DNA from: SHVO01 sp041906145
GTDB taxonomy: Bacteria; Pseudomonadota; Alphaproteobacteria; Rhodospirillales; Rhodospirillaceae
Direction of reading: 5' to 3'
Length of the DNA: 64,000 nucleotides
Assembly (NCBI GenBank): GCA_041906145.1
Contig: JAYRJU010000008.1
Location: 62,001 to 126,000, forward strand
Within the stretch, counting starts at the first letter, position 1. Each line of letters starts with the position of its first letter. Of this stretch, positions 1 through 7,973 are shown piece by piece. The notes under the pieces are model-generated. The model made no database searches. It was not told where the DNA came from and saw only the letters and a list, made by a program, of their open reading frames with translations. The position numbers and the translations under genes are program-made.

Positions 1-74
1 GAAAAGATCACCTTCCGCCCCCGCCGCTGCTTTAGTGGCTAAGTGTTCACGCAGAGCGTATGCGTTGGTCTGCC

Positions 75-2267
75 CTAAAGAAACCATTGCGACTGACCTA
101 TCTTTCCAACCATCACCGAATCATTCCAACCTGGCAGTTGGTTCAACCATCCAAGGTTCTTCGCAATGAGATCGGAATAAGTGATGGTGACCGGCATCGG
201 ATTTGGAAAATAGCTTCGCCATGAATGTGAGGCGAAGCTATAGAGCTGGCCGCTTAGATATTTCAGGTCTTTGAAAGTTGAGTCTTTGTGGACATTCAAG
301 ATGATGCCGCGAGGATGGCCATCACTGTCTTGTCGAAGCTCTCGCTGTCCAATCAGATAAATCAGCATTTCGTATTTCGAAAGCTGAAAAACTTTGCCTC
401 TTTGAGGAGCCCATCGCCCCTTCTTTTCGTCGGAGGACGACGAGTCAAACATATGGAGTCCATGATCCTCCGAGATCTTTAAAAATGCGTATTCGATATG
501 ATACTCACGAAACTTGTCCATCATCGCTTTTACCGCTTCAATTTCGTCGCGGTTAAAACGCTTCACGGACGCATGAAAAATCAAACGTATCGTGTCTCCT
601 TTTTGCCAATTCATACGCTTTTGGATTTTCTGAATTGTGTCAGAGAGAACGCTCGTGAGAACTTTGCAGTATTGATCGGGCGGCACAGCTTTCGAGGTGT
701 TTGAAAGAATGTAGCTCCCATCACCCGAAAAGACGGTGGTGATGCCCATAATTCTTTGGCCGGCTAAACCGCGCTCATGGCCCACATTGGCGCTGCCAAT
801 TCCGACCACCAATTCATGAGAGATTGTCGGAGAAGACTTTAACAGCCAAGGCACGCCGCTCATCTTCGCATAGCAAGCGAGCGCCATGTTGTTCAGCGAA
901 AATCCTAACGAGTAGTCATTCTGTGAAAGGAGTTCGATCGTAAAATCCTGTACCGGAACCTGATGAAGATAGAACAGGCTTTTGCCCAGGTAATACGGAT
1001 TGTTCTTTACGTTGAGCTTTTTGAAGCCCTGACGCACCTGCACTAGCGCGAGGTCCCATCGCCCCCCATCTTCAGACTTTTTCTGGATAGCCGCTTCGAT
1101 AGCCGCGCGATAGCCGGCTACGTCGTCAGTCGGAGTGGTGAAAACCTCAACTCTGCTCGTTCCGATACCAAATTTTCCTTCGAGGCCATTCGCAAAATAC
1201 TTACTACCGGCAATCCCCTTTAAAAGTTTACGCACAAACTGCTCGACGCGCCCTTTATCGTGTTGTGCGCAGATTACGCAAACAGACGGATCATTTCGGT
1301 CAAATGTTCTGCGCGTGTATGGTCCGTACTGCTTGAGACCTTTCTCGGCCCAATCAGCCTGTCCGTTGTCGTTGAAGACGAACACGGGTTTCTGGAGCTG
1401 CTTACATTGGGACTCGATGTCTGGAGCCTCAGCGAAATTTGCATGGGCACCAGTGATTAGTGGTATGCCCTTCGACTGAAAATATCTTTTGAGCGAATCA
1501 ATTTTCGACCGCTTATTGTCCCCGCCGTTGAAGATCGAGATTTTCTTGCGGATGCTTTCTACAACGGCATCCTTTTGTGTGCCGTGTGTATGAGCGATAT
1601 AGTCGTCGAAGTTTTCAATACTTCCTTCGAGATATACGCTTTGAGCTGAAACGCTGTGAGCAGTGCCGTCAGGGCCAGCGACTGTAATCTCATCACCTGC
1701 AACACTTTGAACACTGCCGACTAATTTGCGGAATCCATCGTTGGTAGGAGCGACGATATATCGGCCCTCCAGATCAAAGCCTTGCTTGATAAAGTATTGG
1801 CAATTTTCACTGACATTCCGCCGCGTTGAGCTATCAATAATCAAGCATGGACGGCCTGCGATTATGCGGGTGTCGAGAACAAATTTTACAAACACCTGAA
1901 AAGGATAGTCGGCGCCAACAATCGTAGCGATGAGATTGTCTTCTGGTCTGATGCTGACGAGATCGATGGGATTAAATCCCAACGCTGTACGGCCGAGGGT
2001 ATGGAGGTGAGAAAGAATTCCCTTCTTCACCAGATAGCAAAGCAGGCCGTAGTTATCTGCCAGCTTGACCGTGCTCTTTTTACCCTCAACAGGAAATGTG
2101 CCATTCGACGAAACGATTACAATTTCCTCGCCTTGTCGACGAGCGACGTGACTACTCTCGTACTTAAGACGCAGCTCCTCTAGCCGAGCCTCATCGTAAG
2201 GAATGCTACAGAGCGTGATCTCGTCATCGGGCACCGAGATCTGAAAGGCGTTGAGCGTTATCGACAA
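75..2267 (-). CDS. Long prokaryotic Argonaute (pAgo), catalytically inactive, long-B-like
   Basis: Guide-directed nucleic-acid sensing protein of 730 residues. The MID domain (about 400-480) carries the 5'-phosphate pocket pattern NPYYLGK (423-429), followed by VPVQ (437-440) and a later Lys. The PIWI domain (about 484-730) starts HELVVGIGS, where the first catalytic Asp of active Argonautes is Gly (about 491), and the third position lies in IFHASVKR with no Asp. A PIWI core GDGSY (515-519) and a conserved C-terminus SWRSYFPNP...YSDLIAKNLG are present. Catalytic loss and full N/PAZ-like length suggest the long-B class, whose members work through partner effectors (family knowledge). The start is a TTG with AGGGG six bases upstream. 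The AbiV-like gene lies 188 bp upstream on the same strand. GC is visibly below the core genes. The assignment to pAgo is firm; the subclass is inference. Confidence 0.88.
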   Translation of the reverse strand: MSITLNAFQISVPDDEITLCSIPYDEARLEELRLKYESSHVARRQGEEIVIVSSNGTFPVEGKKSTVKLADNYGLLCYLVKKGILSHLHTLGRTALGFNPIDLVSIRPEDNLIATIVGADYPFQVFVKFVLDTRIIAGRPCLIIDSSTRRNVSENCQYFIKQGFDLEGRYIVAPTNDGFRKLVGSVQSVAGDEITVAGPDGTAHSVSAQSVYLEGSIENFDDYIAHTHGTQKDAVVESIRKKISIFNGGDNKRSKIDSLKRYFQSKGIPLITGAHANFAEAPDIESQCKQLQKPVFVFNDNGQADWAEKGLKQYGPYTRRTFDRNDPSVCVICAQHDKGRVEQFVRKLLKGIAGSKYFANGLEGKFGIGTSRVEVFTTPTDDVAGYRAAIEAAIQKKSEDGGRWDLALVQVRQGFKKLNVKNNPYYLGKSLFYLHQVPVQDFTIELLSQNDYSLGFSLNNMALACYAKMSGVPWLLKSSPTISHELVVGIGSANVGHERGLAGQRIMGITTVFSGDGSYILSNTSKAVPPDQYCKVLTSVLSDTIQKIQKRMNWQKGDTIRLIFHASVKRFNRDEIEAVKAMMDKFREYHIEYAFLKISEDHGLHMFDSSSSDEKKGRWAPQRGKVFQLSKYEMLIYLIGQRELRQDSDGHPRGIILNVHKDSTFKDLKYLSGQLYSFASHSWRSYFPNPMPVTITYSDLIAKNLGWLNQLPGWNDSVMVGKIGQSQWFL

Positions 2268-2455
2268 TCATTGCCCCTGTGTGAGTGGGGCACTAAGGCA
2301 GGTGCTAAGGCACCTTGATCGTGTGAACCCCCTGTTGCAATCCTAGGTAGTCAACAATATGGGTACAATTGTCGGCTTCGCCAGCCCCCAATAAAATGGG
2401 GAATTTTGGCAATGTTTTCAGTTACTTAGACTAGCCCTAGACTGGCAAGCGCATT
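2268..2455. promoter_or_regulatory. 188-bp gap upstream of the pAgo gene
   Basis: This spacer separates the AbiV-like gene from pAgo. On the minus strand it holds a CCCCATTTTATTGGGG hairpin near 2386-2402, and a small stem (GGTGC-TAA-GGCACC, about 2301-2314) about 40 bases before the pAgo start. It may give pAgo its own promoter or partly stop transcription coming from upstream. No gene is visible in it. Confidence 0.3.
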
Positions 2456-3328
2456 TCACCAGTACGGAGTGTCGCGTTCACGGCGCTCCCGAAGGTTTTC
2501 TAGCGTAACCGGGATTGGCGAGAACTCGATGTGATACATCGGGAGCTGCCAATTGTTCACAAGGTTGTGGGCATGGGTCTCTGTCAGCCGGTCTGTCATC
2601 AGCCCAGCCCTGTCGAGCCTGTTCCACATTTCCTTGAGCAGGTCGCGTGAGGCAGACCAGTCCTGATCGCCCACAAATTCAATGCTGCCCCACACATCAT
2701 GAACGATGCGCAATCCAGCCTTTGTGAACGCGCCCATTGCTTCTAGGCCTTCGGCAATTTCGTAGCTCACAGGATTCATGACGCCAAAAAGCTCCGGAGG
2801 TGAGGGCGTCGCCAAAGGAGAACACCACGACGGTTCTGCGTTTTCATCGCACATTACGTCCACATAGAGCGCCATCTCGCGATTGAATAATTCCCAATTC
2901 GGCATGATGTATTCGCTGTATTCGCCCTCCAGATAATGAGACTTGCGGCTATTATCGACGTACTCTTGGAGCTGGGCGATATGCATTGGCTTCCAGCCTT
3001 GGGCGTCTGCATAGATAAGCCGTGCCAAATGGTCGTAAAACCATTTCATCATTTTGCCCATGAGCGATGAGATGATCTTCTTCGGACATCGAATCACGTC
3101 CATCAGAATAAGAATCTTTGCACACTCCTCGACCGCATGACGTTCGAGAATCTCAGCTTCTCTCGGGGAACCTTTTAGGCTGCGCGACGCCTTCATGAGC
3201 GAGCGCGCGCTCTCAAGGATTAGCGGCAAGCCCTCAGCAATAAACTTGAGGCGGTTGTCCGCCGGCATGTTGCACAGCCGATGCGCCTGCCCAAGTCCTA
3301 TATCGTCCGACTTCGTGATGCCCGTCAC
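2456..3328 (-). CDS. AbiV-like / HEPN-type abortive-infection protein
   Basis: A 290-residue, mostly helical protein. Residues 62-75 (ERHAVEECAKILIL) match the alpha-helical 'EE..K' signature of AbiV-type HEPN proteins. WFYDHLARLIYA (96-107) and REMALYVDV (150-158) match the later family motifs. AbiV proteins are abortive-infection factors; an RNase or translation-inhibition role is family-level inference. A canonical HEPN RNase Rx4-6H motif is not obvious. The C-terminal 120 residues are unassigned. It begins with GTG, 33 bases after the antitoxin stop, and precedes the pAgo gene on the same strand, so it may be the effector or a co-transported defence gene. Membership is moderately sure; partnership is a hypothesis. 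Confidence 0.6.
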   Translation of the reverse strand: MTGITKSDDIGLGQAHRLCNMPADNRLKFIAEGLPLILESARSLMKASRSLKGSPREAEILERHAVEECAKILILMDVIRCPKKIISSLMGKMMKWFYDHLARLIYADAQGWKPMHIAQLQEYVDNSRKSHYLEGEYSEYIMPNWELFNREMALYVDVMCDENAEPSWCSPLATPSPPELFGVMNPVSYEIAEGLEAMGAFTKAGLRIVHDVWGSIEFVGDQDWSASRDLLKEMWNRLDRAGLMTDRLTETHAHNLVNNWQLPMYHIEFSPIPVTLENLRERRERDTPYW

Positions 3329-3360
3329 GCGATAAGCCTTTTGGTAAAACGGCGCCGTGT

Positions 3361-3729
3361 CTACCGCTTAGAAGCTTTTCGAGCCGGCCTATGTGGCGTT
3401 TCTTCTACTGGCCTAAAAACGTCGCCTAATCGGCCGATCCGAAGCGCGCGATGCTTTGGAAGGCGAACAACAAGATCTAGCTCACCGCCAACGGCTTTGA
3501 CGTAGTCTTGAAGCGTCGACAAATACATATCCGTCTGCTTCTCGATCTTTGAAACGGACGGCTGCTTGATGTTGAGAGCGGCGGCTACTTCGGCCTGCGC
3601 TTTTCCCGAAAGCTGCCGCAACTCTGCAAGGCTTTCGATTTCATCTTTCATGAGCCTGTACTGCTCATCGACCTTCTTTTGCCGATCTTTGGGTAGTGCG
3701 GCGATTACCTGATTGAGTGTGCGACCCAT
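3361..3729 (-). CDS. XRE-family antitoxin (HigA-like)
   Basis: A 122-residue DNA-binding protein. The helix-turn-helix spans about residues 36-66 (LAELRQLSGKAQAEVAAALN, then QPSVSKIEKQTD), followed by TLQDYVKAVGGELDLVVRLP, the usual end of HigA2-type antitoxins. The basic tail (HRPARKASKR) is extra. It is expected to neutralise the toxin encoded just upstream and to repress the operon through the repeats at 4111-4150. It starts one base after the toxin stop codon, so the two are translated as one unit. Toxin-first order is typical of the HigBA class. Confidence 0.85.
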   Translation of the reverse strand: MGRTLNQVIAALPKDRQKKVDEQYRLMKDEIESLAELRQLSGKAQAEVAAALNIKQPSVSKIEKQTDMYLSTLQDYVKAVGGELDLVVRLPKHRALRIGRLGDVFRPVEETPHRPARKASKR

Positions 3730-3730
3730 C

Positions 3731-4102
3731 TTATTTACCTCGCTTGAGCTTGGTTTCGATCTGCGCCAGGTGTTGACCGAAGCGCCGGTCGGCCTTGGCT
3801 AAAAGCTGCTTGTAGAAGCGCTTCTGGCTCCCGCCAGACTTGTCCCCGGCTACAAGCACGATTGCTTTACGCTGGGGGTCGAAGGCAAACGCAGCGCGCC
3901 ATTCGCCATCATCGGCCTCAAACCTCAACTCCTTCATGTTGGGGTAGTTGGACCCAGCAAGGGTGTCGGCATGGGGTCGCCCAAGCTGAGGCCCGTAGTC
4001 GACTAGGAGCTTGGCGACAGCCAGGAGGGCATCCTGAACGTCTTCACTGTAGGCCTCGAACTCGGCCTCAAAGTCGTCGTGAAATTCGACTTGCCACGCC
4101 AT
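3731..4102 (-). CDS. RelE/HigB-type toxin
   Basis: A 123-residue protein of the RelE/ParE superfamily, Gp49/HigB2-like branch. Visible hallmarks are the N-terminal V-E-F-H-D-D-F-E strand, a core with MKELRFEADDGEWRAAFAFDP (about 55-75), and VLVAGDKSGGSQKRFYKQLLAKADRRF near the C-terminus with Lys/Arg/Tyr residues suited to mRNA cleavage at the ribosome. It is the first gene of the toxin-antitoxin operon and lies directly behind the two operator repeats. It lies next to the AbiV-like and pAgo genes and may stabilise the islet; that is inference. Confidence 0.85.
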   Translation of the reverse strand: MAWQVEFHDDFEAEFEAYSEDVQDALLAVAKLLVDYGPQLGRPHADTLAGSNYPNMKELRFEADDGEWRAAFAFDPQRKAIVLVAGDKSGGSQKRFYKQLLAKADRRFGQHLAQIETKLKRGK

Positions 4103-4110
4103 CGCTTCTC

Positions 4111-4150
4111 ATAGCCTCTAAGCTATATTGCAATATAGCCTCTGAGCTAT
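4111..4150 (-). promoter_or_regulatory. Operator of the toxin-antitoxin operon
   Basis: Two 16-bp near-palindromes, ATAGCCTCTAAGCTAT (4111-4126) and ATAGCCTCTGAGCTAT (4135-4150), differ at one base and lie 24 bp apart. A perfect 16-bp palindrome, CTATATTGCAATATAG (4123-4138), bridges them. Position just upstream of the toxin start fits autoregulation by the XRE antitoxin or toxin-antitoxin complex. Confidence 0.75.
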
Positions 4151-4341
4151 GCCCTTTCAATGCCGCGGAATCAGATTTTCCGCCGCCGTTTTGCTAACGG
4201 CGGGGTCAATCTGTCGGGGCAGTGAAAAAAATGTTGTTGGGCGTTCCCAGCCGTCTCGGTTTGTCCGTCCAAGTATATTGGACAAAAGTTGGACAAAACC
4301 GATTTAGGCCGGATCAAGGGGGTCTAAGCCCTTGATAAAAT

Positions 4342-4417
4342 TGGCGTCCCCACGGGGATTCGAACCCCGGTTACCGCCGTGAAAGGGCGATGTCCTAGGC
4401 CTCTAGACGATGGGGAC
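4342..4417 (-). tRNA. tRNA-Glu (UUC)
   Basis: The minus strand folds as a standard 76-nt cloverleaf. It has the 7-bp acceptor GTCCCCA/TGGGGAC, anticodon loop CTTTCAC (TTC), T-loop GGTTCGAATCC and an encoded CCA (4342-4344). Its 3' end faces the low-GC defence islet, the usual geometry of integration into a tRNA 3' end. No integrase or second copy of the tRNA 3' end is visible; the far boundary lies outside the window. Confidence 0.95.
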
Positions 4418-4607
4418 GCAATGGAGGCCGGCGAAGAGGGTGGGTTGATACCGGCTGGCCGGGGAGAAATCAAGCCCGCGCGAAACCTTTTTTTATCAAA
4501 GGCTTCCAGGGGTCCCTCGCCCCCGTTTTTCGTTGCGCCTGGCCGATGCCCACGATAGAGACCGAAGCAGACGACTTTTGCGCCTTTTCCCGCAGGGGAG
4601 CACGCCG

Positions 4608-5195
4608 ATGACTGCTTCTGGCCCGAAATCCTTCAAGGTCCGCGTCCGGATGGCCACTGAGGCCGATCTGCCCGCAGTTCAGGAAATCTACTCATATTAT
4701 GTGAGCCACACGACGGCCTCCTTCGAGGATGACGCCCCCACCGTGGCCGAAATGACAGCCCGCTTCCAGAAGGTCCAGGCCCGCGGTCTTCCCTACCTCG
4801 TGGCCACCAAGGGCAAGGACGTCATCGGCTACGCCTACGCCAGCCCGTTCCGCGACCGTACCGGCTACCGCTACACGGTGGAAGACTCGATCTATGTCGC
4901 CAAGGAAGCCCTTGGCCGCAACGTGGGCAATGCGCTGATGGTCGAGTTGATCGAGCGCTGCACGGCGCTTGGCTTCCGCCAGATGATCGCCGTCATCGGC
5001 GACAGCACCAACGCCGCGTCCCTCGCCCTGCACAGCCGCCACGGCTTCTTCGTGGTGGGTGCGCTGAGTTCGGCCTGTTTCAAGTTCGGCCGCTGGGTCG
5101 ATGCGGTGCTGATGCAGCGCATCCTCGGCGAAGGCGACACGACCTTGCCGCCGAAGATCCCGGGCAAGCGATCCACGAAGAAGAAAACCAAATAA
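4608..5195 (+). CDS. GNAT N-acetyltransferase (phosphinothricin acetyltransferase-like)
   Basis: About 195 residues. The N-terminus VRMATEADLPAVQEIYSYYV, the block YAYASPFRDRTGYRYTVEDSIYV, and the acetyl-CoA loop GRNVGNALMVELIERC (in place of the usual GxGxG/A pattern) match the Pat/YwnH branch that acetylates small amines or amino-acid analogues. The C-terminal basic tail (RSTKKKTK) is an extension. The ATG at 4608 is preferred because AGGGGAG precedes it; an upstream in-frame start (4533) lacks one. The gene ends against a bidirectional hairpin at 5206-5231. Substrate is unknown. Confidence 0.82.
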   Translation: MTASGPKSFKVRVRMATEADLPAVQEIYSYYVSHTTASFEDDAPTVAEMTARFQKVQARGLPYLVATKGKDVIGYAYASPFRDRTGYRYTVEDSIYVAKEALGRNVGNALMVELIERCTALGFRQMIAVIGDSTNAASLALHSRHGFFVVGALSSACFKFGRWVDAVLMQRILGEGDTTLPPKIPGKRSTKKKTK

Positions 5196-5205
5196 AAAAG
5201 GGCTA

Positions 5206-5231
5206 CGGGTTTGATCAAAAGATCAAACCCG
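5206..5231. terminator. Hairpin terminator between convergent genes
   Basis: Perfect 11-bp inverted repeat CGGGTTTGATC / GATCAAACCCG with an AAAA loop, eleven bases after the acetyltransferase stop. An A-run precedes it and T-rich sequence follows, so it can serve both converging genes. Confidence 0.8.
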
Positions 5232-5246
5232 CTGTTATTTAAATCG

Positions 5247-5294
5247 GCCGCGATCGGGCGCAAAAACCGGCTTCCACTTTTTGCTGATCGCGGC
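5247..5294. repeat. Palindromic intergenic repeat, copy 1
   Basis: Stem GCCGCGATC (5247-5255) pairs with GATCGCGGC (5286-5294) around a core GCGCAAAAACCGGCTTCCAC plus TTTTTGC. The same core, with a different but self-complementary stem, recurs at 6051-6100. The core resembles the CCGGTTCCCACTTTTCGG-type intergenic palindromes known in Rhizobiales and relatives (from memory). Confidence 0.7.
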
Positions 5295-5331
5295 TCGTCG
5301 TTGGGCCCTTTTTCGTTTCAATCGTGAAGCC

Positions 5332-5964
5332 CTATTGCAGCTTCACCTTCTCCGAGACGAGCGCGGCGATGTCCATGTACTGGAGACCGGCGTTCTTTAG
5401 GCAGACATTGTTGATGGCGCCAACGAGCTGCGCCTTGCTGTCCACCGGCACTTCGAGCTCCGGCTGGGCCAGATTTTTAAAGCCCTGGATGAAGGCGAAA
5501 GCCCACAGTTCGGCGATGTCGGCGCGGTTGGCGTCGGCGGCGGCGCCCTGCTTGGCCTTGGTGTGCTGTTCGCAGGTGTATCCGACCGGCGAGAAGTCGG
5601 CGCCGGCTTTCGCCGGCATCTGGCGGTCGGCCTTCGCGAGCACCTGGAGCGAGACGCCGAGGAGATCGTTGCCGGCATGTTCGCGGCAGGTTTGAAGCAG
5701 CGTGTTGTCGAACGCTTCAGCGGCGGCGGCATCCTCCGCGAGATTGAGCTTCTGCGATGCTTTGTAGAAGCCCGAAAGATAGCCGTGCATCCACACGCGC
5801 GCGATCACCGACTGCAATTTGCCGGAGGCGTTTTCGCCAAGACCGTTGGTGTATTCAAGGCAGGTGAACTTCGAGCCGGTGAACTCGACGTCGGCGGCCG
5901 ACGCCGGCGCGGCCAGCATGGCGAGACCCGCTACAGCAGCGGCCACAGTCTTCAGAAAACGCAT
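5332..5964 (-). CDS. Periplasmic protein with two HdeA-like repeats
   Basis: A 210-residue protein with a clear Sec signal (MRFLKTVAAAVAGLAMLAAP, cleavage near ASA-AD). The mature part holds two similar units of about 75 residues, roughly 33-110 and 127-207. Each has an early Cys (FTCLEYT; YTCEQHT), a central W/F-x-x-GY/GF helix (WMHGYLSGFYK; FAFIQGFKNL), a late Cys (LLQTCREH; INNVCLKN) and a final helix (LLGVSLQVLAK; YMDIAALVSEK). That Cys-Trp-Gly-Cys spacing is typical of HdeA/HdeB acid-stress chaperones, normally single-domain. A chaperone role is inference. It is flanked on both sides by copies of a palindromic repeat and is transcribed alone. Confidence 0.6.
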   Translation of the reverse strand: MRFLKTVAAAVAGLAMLAAPASAADVEFTGSKFTCLEYTNGLGENASGKLQSVIARVWMHGYLSGFYKASQKLNLAEDAAAAEAFDNTLLQTCREHAGNDLLGVSLQVLAKADRQMPAKAGADFSPVGYTCEQHTKAKQGAAADANRADIAELWAFAFIQGFKNLAQPELEVPVDSKAQLVGAINNVCLKNAGLQYMDIAALVSEKVKLQ

Positions 5965-6050
5965 GTCACTCCCCCTATTGGTGCCGATGACGCGGCAACG
6001 TTACACCCGGCGTTTGGCCGATGGGCCAAATGCCGGCTTCTTAAATAATT

Positions 6051-6100
6051 GGGCCACGCTCGGACGCAAAACCGGTGTCCACTTTTGTTGAGCGTGGCCC
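6051..6100. repeat. Palindromic intergenic repeat, copy 2
   Basis: A perfect 10-bp stem, GGGCCACGCT (6051-6060) with AGCGTGGCCC (6091-6100), encloses a core CGGACGCAAAACCGGTGTCC plus ACTTTTGTTG that matches copy 1 (5247-5294). The stems differ in sequence yet remain complementary, so the fold is conserved rather than the stem bases. Confidence 0.7.
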
Positions 6101-6177
6101 GTGAACGTGGCACGGCTGTGGCGGACGGTCAATCGCCGCCGCCCGCGCAAAATTGTCATGAAAACAGATGGTTAGAT

Positions 6178-7959
6178 TCAGTCGCAGCGTGCGGCGTCAT
6201 CGATGACCAACTGGGCTTCCGTCCGGCCCTGCCAGGTGTCGGCGCGGATCGTGCCCGCTAAATGCAGGCGCCCGCCACCGGCCGTTAAAAGGCCATGGCC
6301 GAGGTCGTCATCAACGCAGTTGAAGGCGATGGCTTTCAAGCGGCCGCCGCTCGCGCTGGAGAGGATGCAGCGCACATGCCCGGAGCCAACGATGTCGGCC
6401 TTCACCACCCGCGCATCGACGACGGCAAATCGCGGTTCGTCATTGCCGGCGCCGAAAGGTCCGACGCATGACAATTCCTGAACGAAGTCCGATGTCACCG
6501 CCGATACGCTGACGGCGCCATCGAGGCTTAAGGTGGGGAGCATCGGGTCGCCCTTGAGCTGCGCCGTCACCTGCTCCTGCAGGAACACCGCAAACGCATC
6601 GAGCTTGTCGGCCAGCAGCGTGAAACCCGCCGCCATGGCGTGACCGCCGCCGTTCATGAGATAGCCCGCTTCGCGCGCGGCCAGTACGGCGCGGCCCAAG
6701 TCCACGCCGGGGATCGAGCGGCCGGAGCCCTTGGCAAGACCGCCGTCCATCGCGACCACGCAGGTCGGACGGTCGTAGCGCTCGCGCAGGCGGCCCGCGA
6801 CGATGCCGATGACCCCCGCATGCCACTTTTCACCAGCGGCGAAGATGAGCGGCGTATTATCGGCGCGGCTCTCCACCTGTTCGATGGCTTCGCGCAGCAC
6901 GGCGGCTTCGATTTCCTTGCGCTGGGCATTGAATTCATCGAGGCGCATCGCGAGCGCCGCGGCTTCGCTCTCGTCTTCGGTGGACAAGAGGCGCGTGCCG
7001 AGATCGGCCCGCCCTACACGTCCTCCCGCGTTGACGCGCGGGCCCAGCAAATAGCCGAGATGAAAAGCCGTGGGCGCGGTGTCGATGCGCGCGACACGCG
7101 CCAGCGCTGAAAGACCGACATTGCCGCGTTTCGCAAGGACGCTCAGCCCTTGGGTCACGAACGCGCGGTTCAAGCCGGTGAGCGGGACGACATCGCAAAC
7201 GGTCCCGAGCGCAACGAGATCGAGCCACTGCTTGAGGTCCGGCTCCGTACGGCCGTTTTTCGCGTACCAGCCGGCGTTGCGAAGGGCGCGGTTCACGGCG
7301 ACAACCAGTAAGAAGGCGACGCCGACCGCGGCGAGATGGCCCTGACCGCTGCCGCAGTCGAGGCGGTTGGGATTTACGACAGCGCTGGCGGCCGGAAGCG
7401 CCGGTTCCGCCTTGTGATGGTCGACGACAATCACATCGAGTCCGGCGTCGCGCGCGGCGGCCAGAGGCTCGTAAGCCACGATGCCGCAATCGACCGTAAT
7501 GACAAGATCGATGCCCTGCGCGCGCAGTTTCAAGAGCGCCGGCGCATTCGGCCCGTAGCCCTCGGCGGCGCGGTCCGGGATGTAGACGACGATTTCAGTG
7601 CCTATGGCGCGAAAAAAGCGTGCGAGCAACGCCGAGGACGTGGCGCCGTCGACGTCGTAGTCACCGAACACCGCGATCCGTTCGCCCCTCTCCAGCGCGC
7701 GCATGATGCGCGCTGCCGCGCCGTCCATGTCGACGAAACCGCTGGGGTCGGGCATCAAGGATTTAAGGGTCGGGCGCAGGAAGTCGGCGCATCCTTCGAT
7801 GGATACGCCGCGGCTTGCGAGAACGCGCGCCACCGCATCGGTGACCCCGGCCTGACGCACGAGGTCCGTGACTAGAACCTCGTCCACCGCCCGCAGATCC
7901 CACCGCCGGCCTTGGAACGACTTCGCAACTCCCAGGAACGAGGGCGCGATGCGATTCAC
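6178..7959 (-). CDS. recJ: Single-stranded-DNA-specific exonuclease RecJ
   Basis: A 593-residue 5'-3' ssDNA exonuclease of the DHH superfamily, used in RecF-pathway recombination and mismatch repair. Visible motifs in order are GDYDVDGATS (about 98-107), VDCGI, VDHH (the DHH signature), the linker motif YLLGPRVNAGGRVG, the DHHA1 motif GGGHAMAAGF, and the C-terminal OB-like region with GPFGAGNDEPRF. All expected metal ligands are present. It is the last gene of the alaC-hom-glpX-recJ run, starting 14 bases after glpX. Length is normal. Confidence 0.96.
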   Translation of the reverse strand: MNRIAPSFLGVAKSFQGRRWDLRAVDEVLVTDLVRQAGVTDAVARVLASRGVSIEGCADFLRPTLKSLMPDPSGFVDMDGAAARIMRALERGERIAVFGDYDVDGATSSALLARFFRAIGTEIVVYIPDRAAEGYGPNAPALLKLRAQGIDLVITVDCGIVAYEPLAAARDAGLDVIVVDHHKAEPALPAASAVVNPNRLDCGSGQGHLAAVGVAFLLVVAVNRALRNAGWYAKNGRTEPDLKQWLDLVALGTVCDVVPLTGLNRAFVTQGLSVLAKRGNVGLSALARVARIDTAPTAFHLGYLLGPRVNAGGRVGRADLGTRLLSTEDESEAAALAMRLDEFNAQRKEIEAAVLREAIEQVESRADNTPLIFAAGEKWHAGVIGIVAGRLRERYDRPTCVVAMDGGLAKGSGRSIPGVDLGRAVLAAREAGYLMNGGGHAMAAGFTLLADKLDAFAVFLQEQVTAQLKGDPMLPTLSLDGAVSVSAVTSDFVQELSCVGPFGAGNDEPRFAVVDARVVKADIVGSGHVRCILSSASGGRLKAIAFNCVDDDLGHGLLTAGGGRLHLAGTIRADTWQGRTEAQLVIDDAARCD

Positions 7960-7973
7960 GTTATCGGGTCACT

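Noticed and set aside
4253..4304. TTGGACAAAAGTTGGACAAAACC direct repeats near tRNA-Glu as an attachment core
   Set aside because: The short repeat does not match the tRNA 3' end, and no second copy was found in the window.
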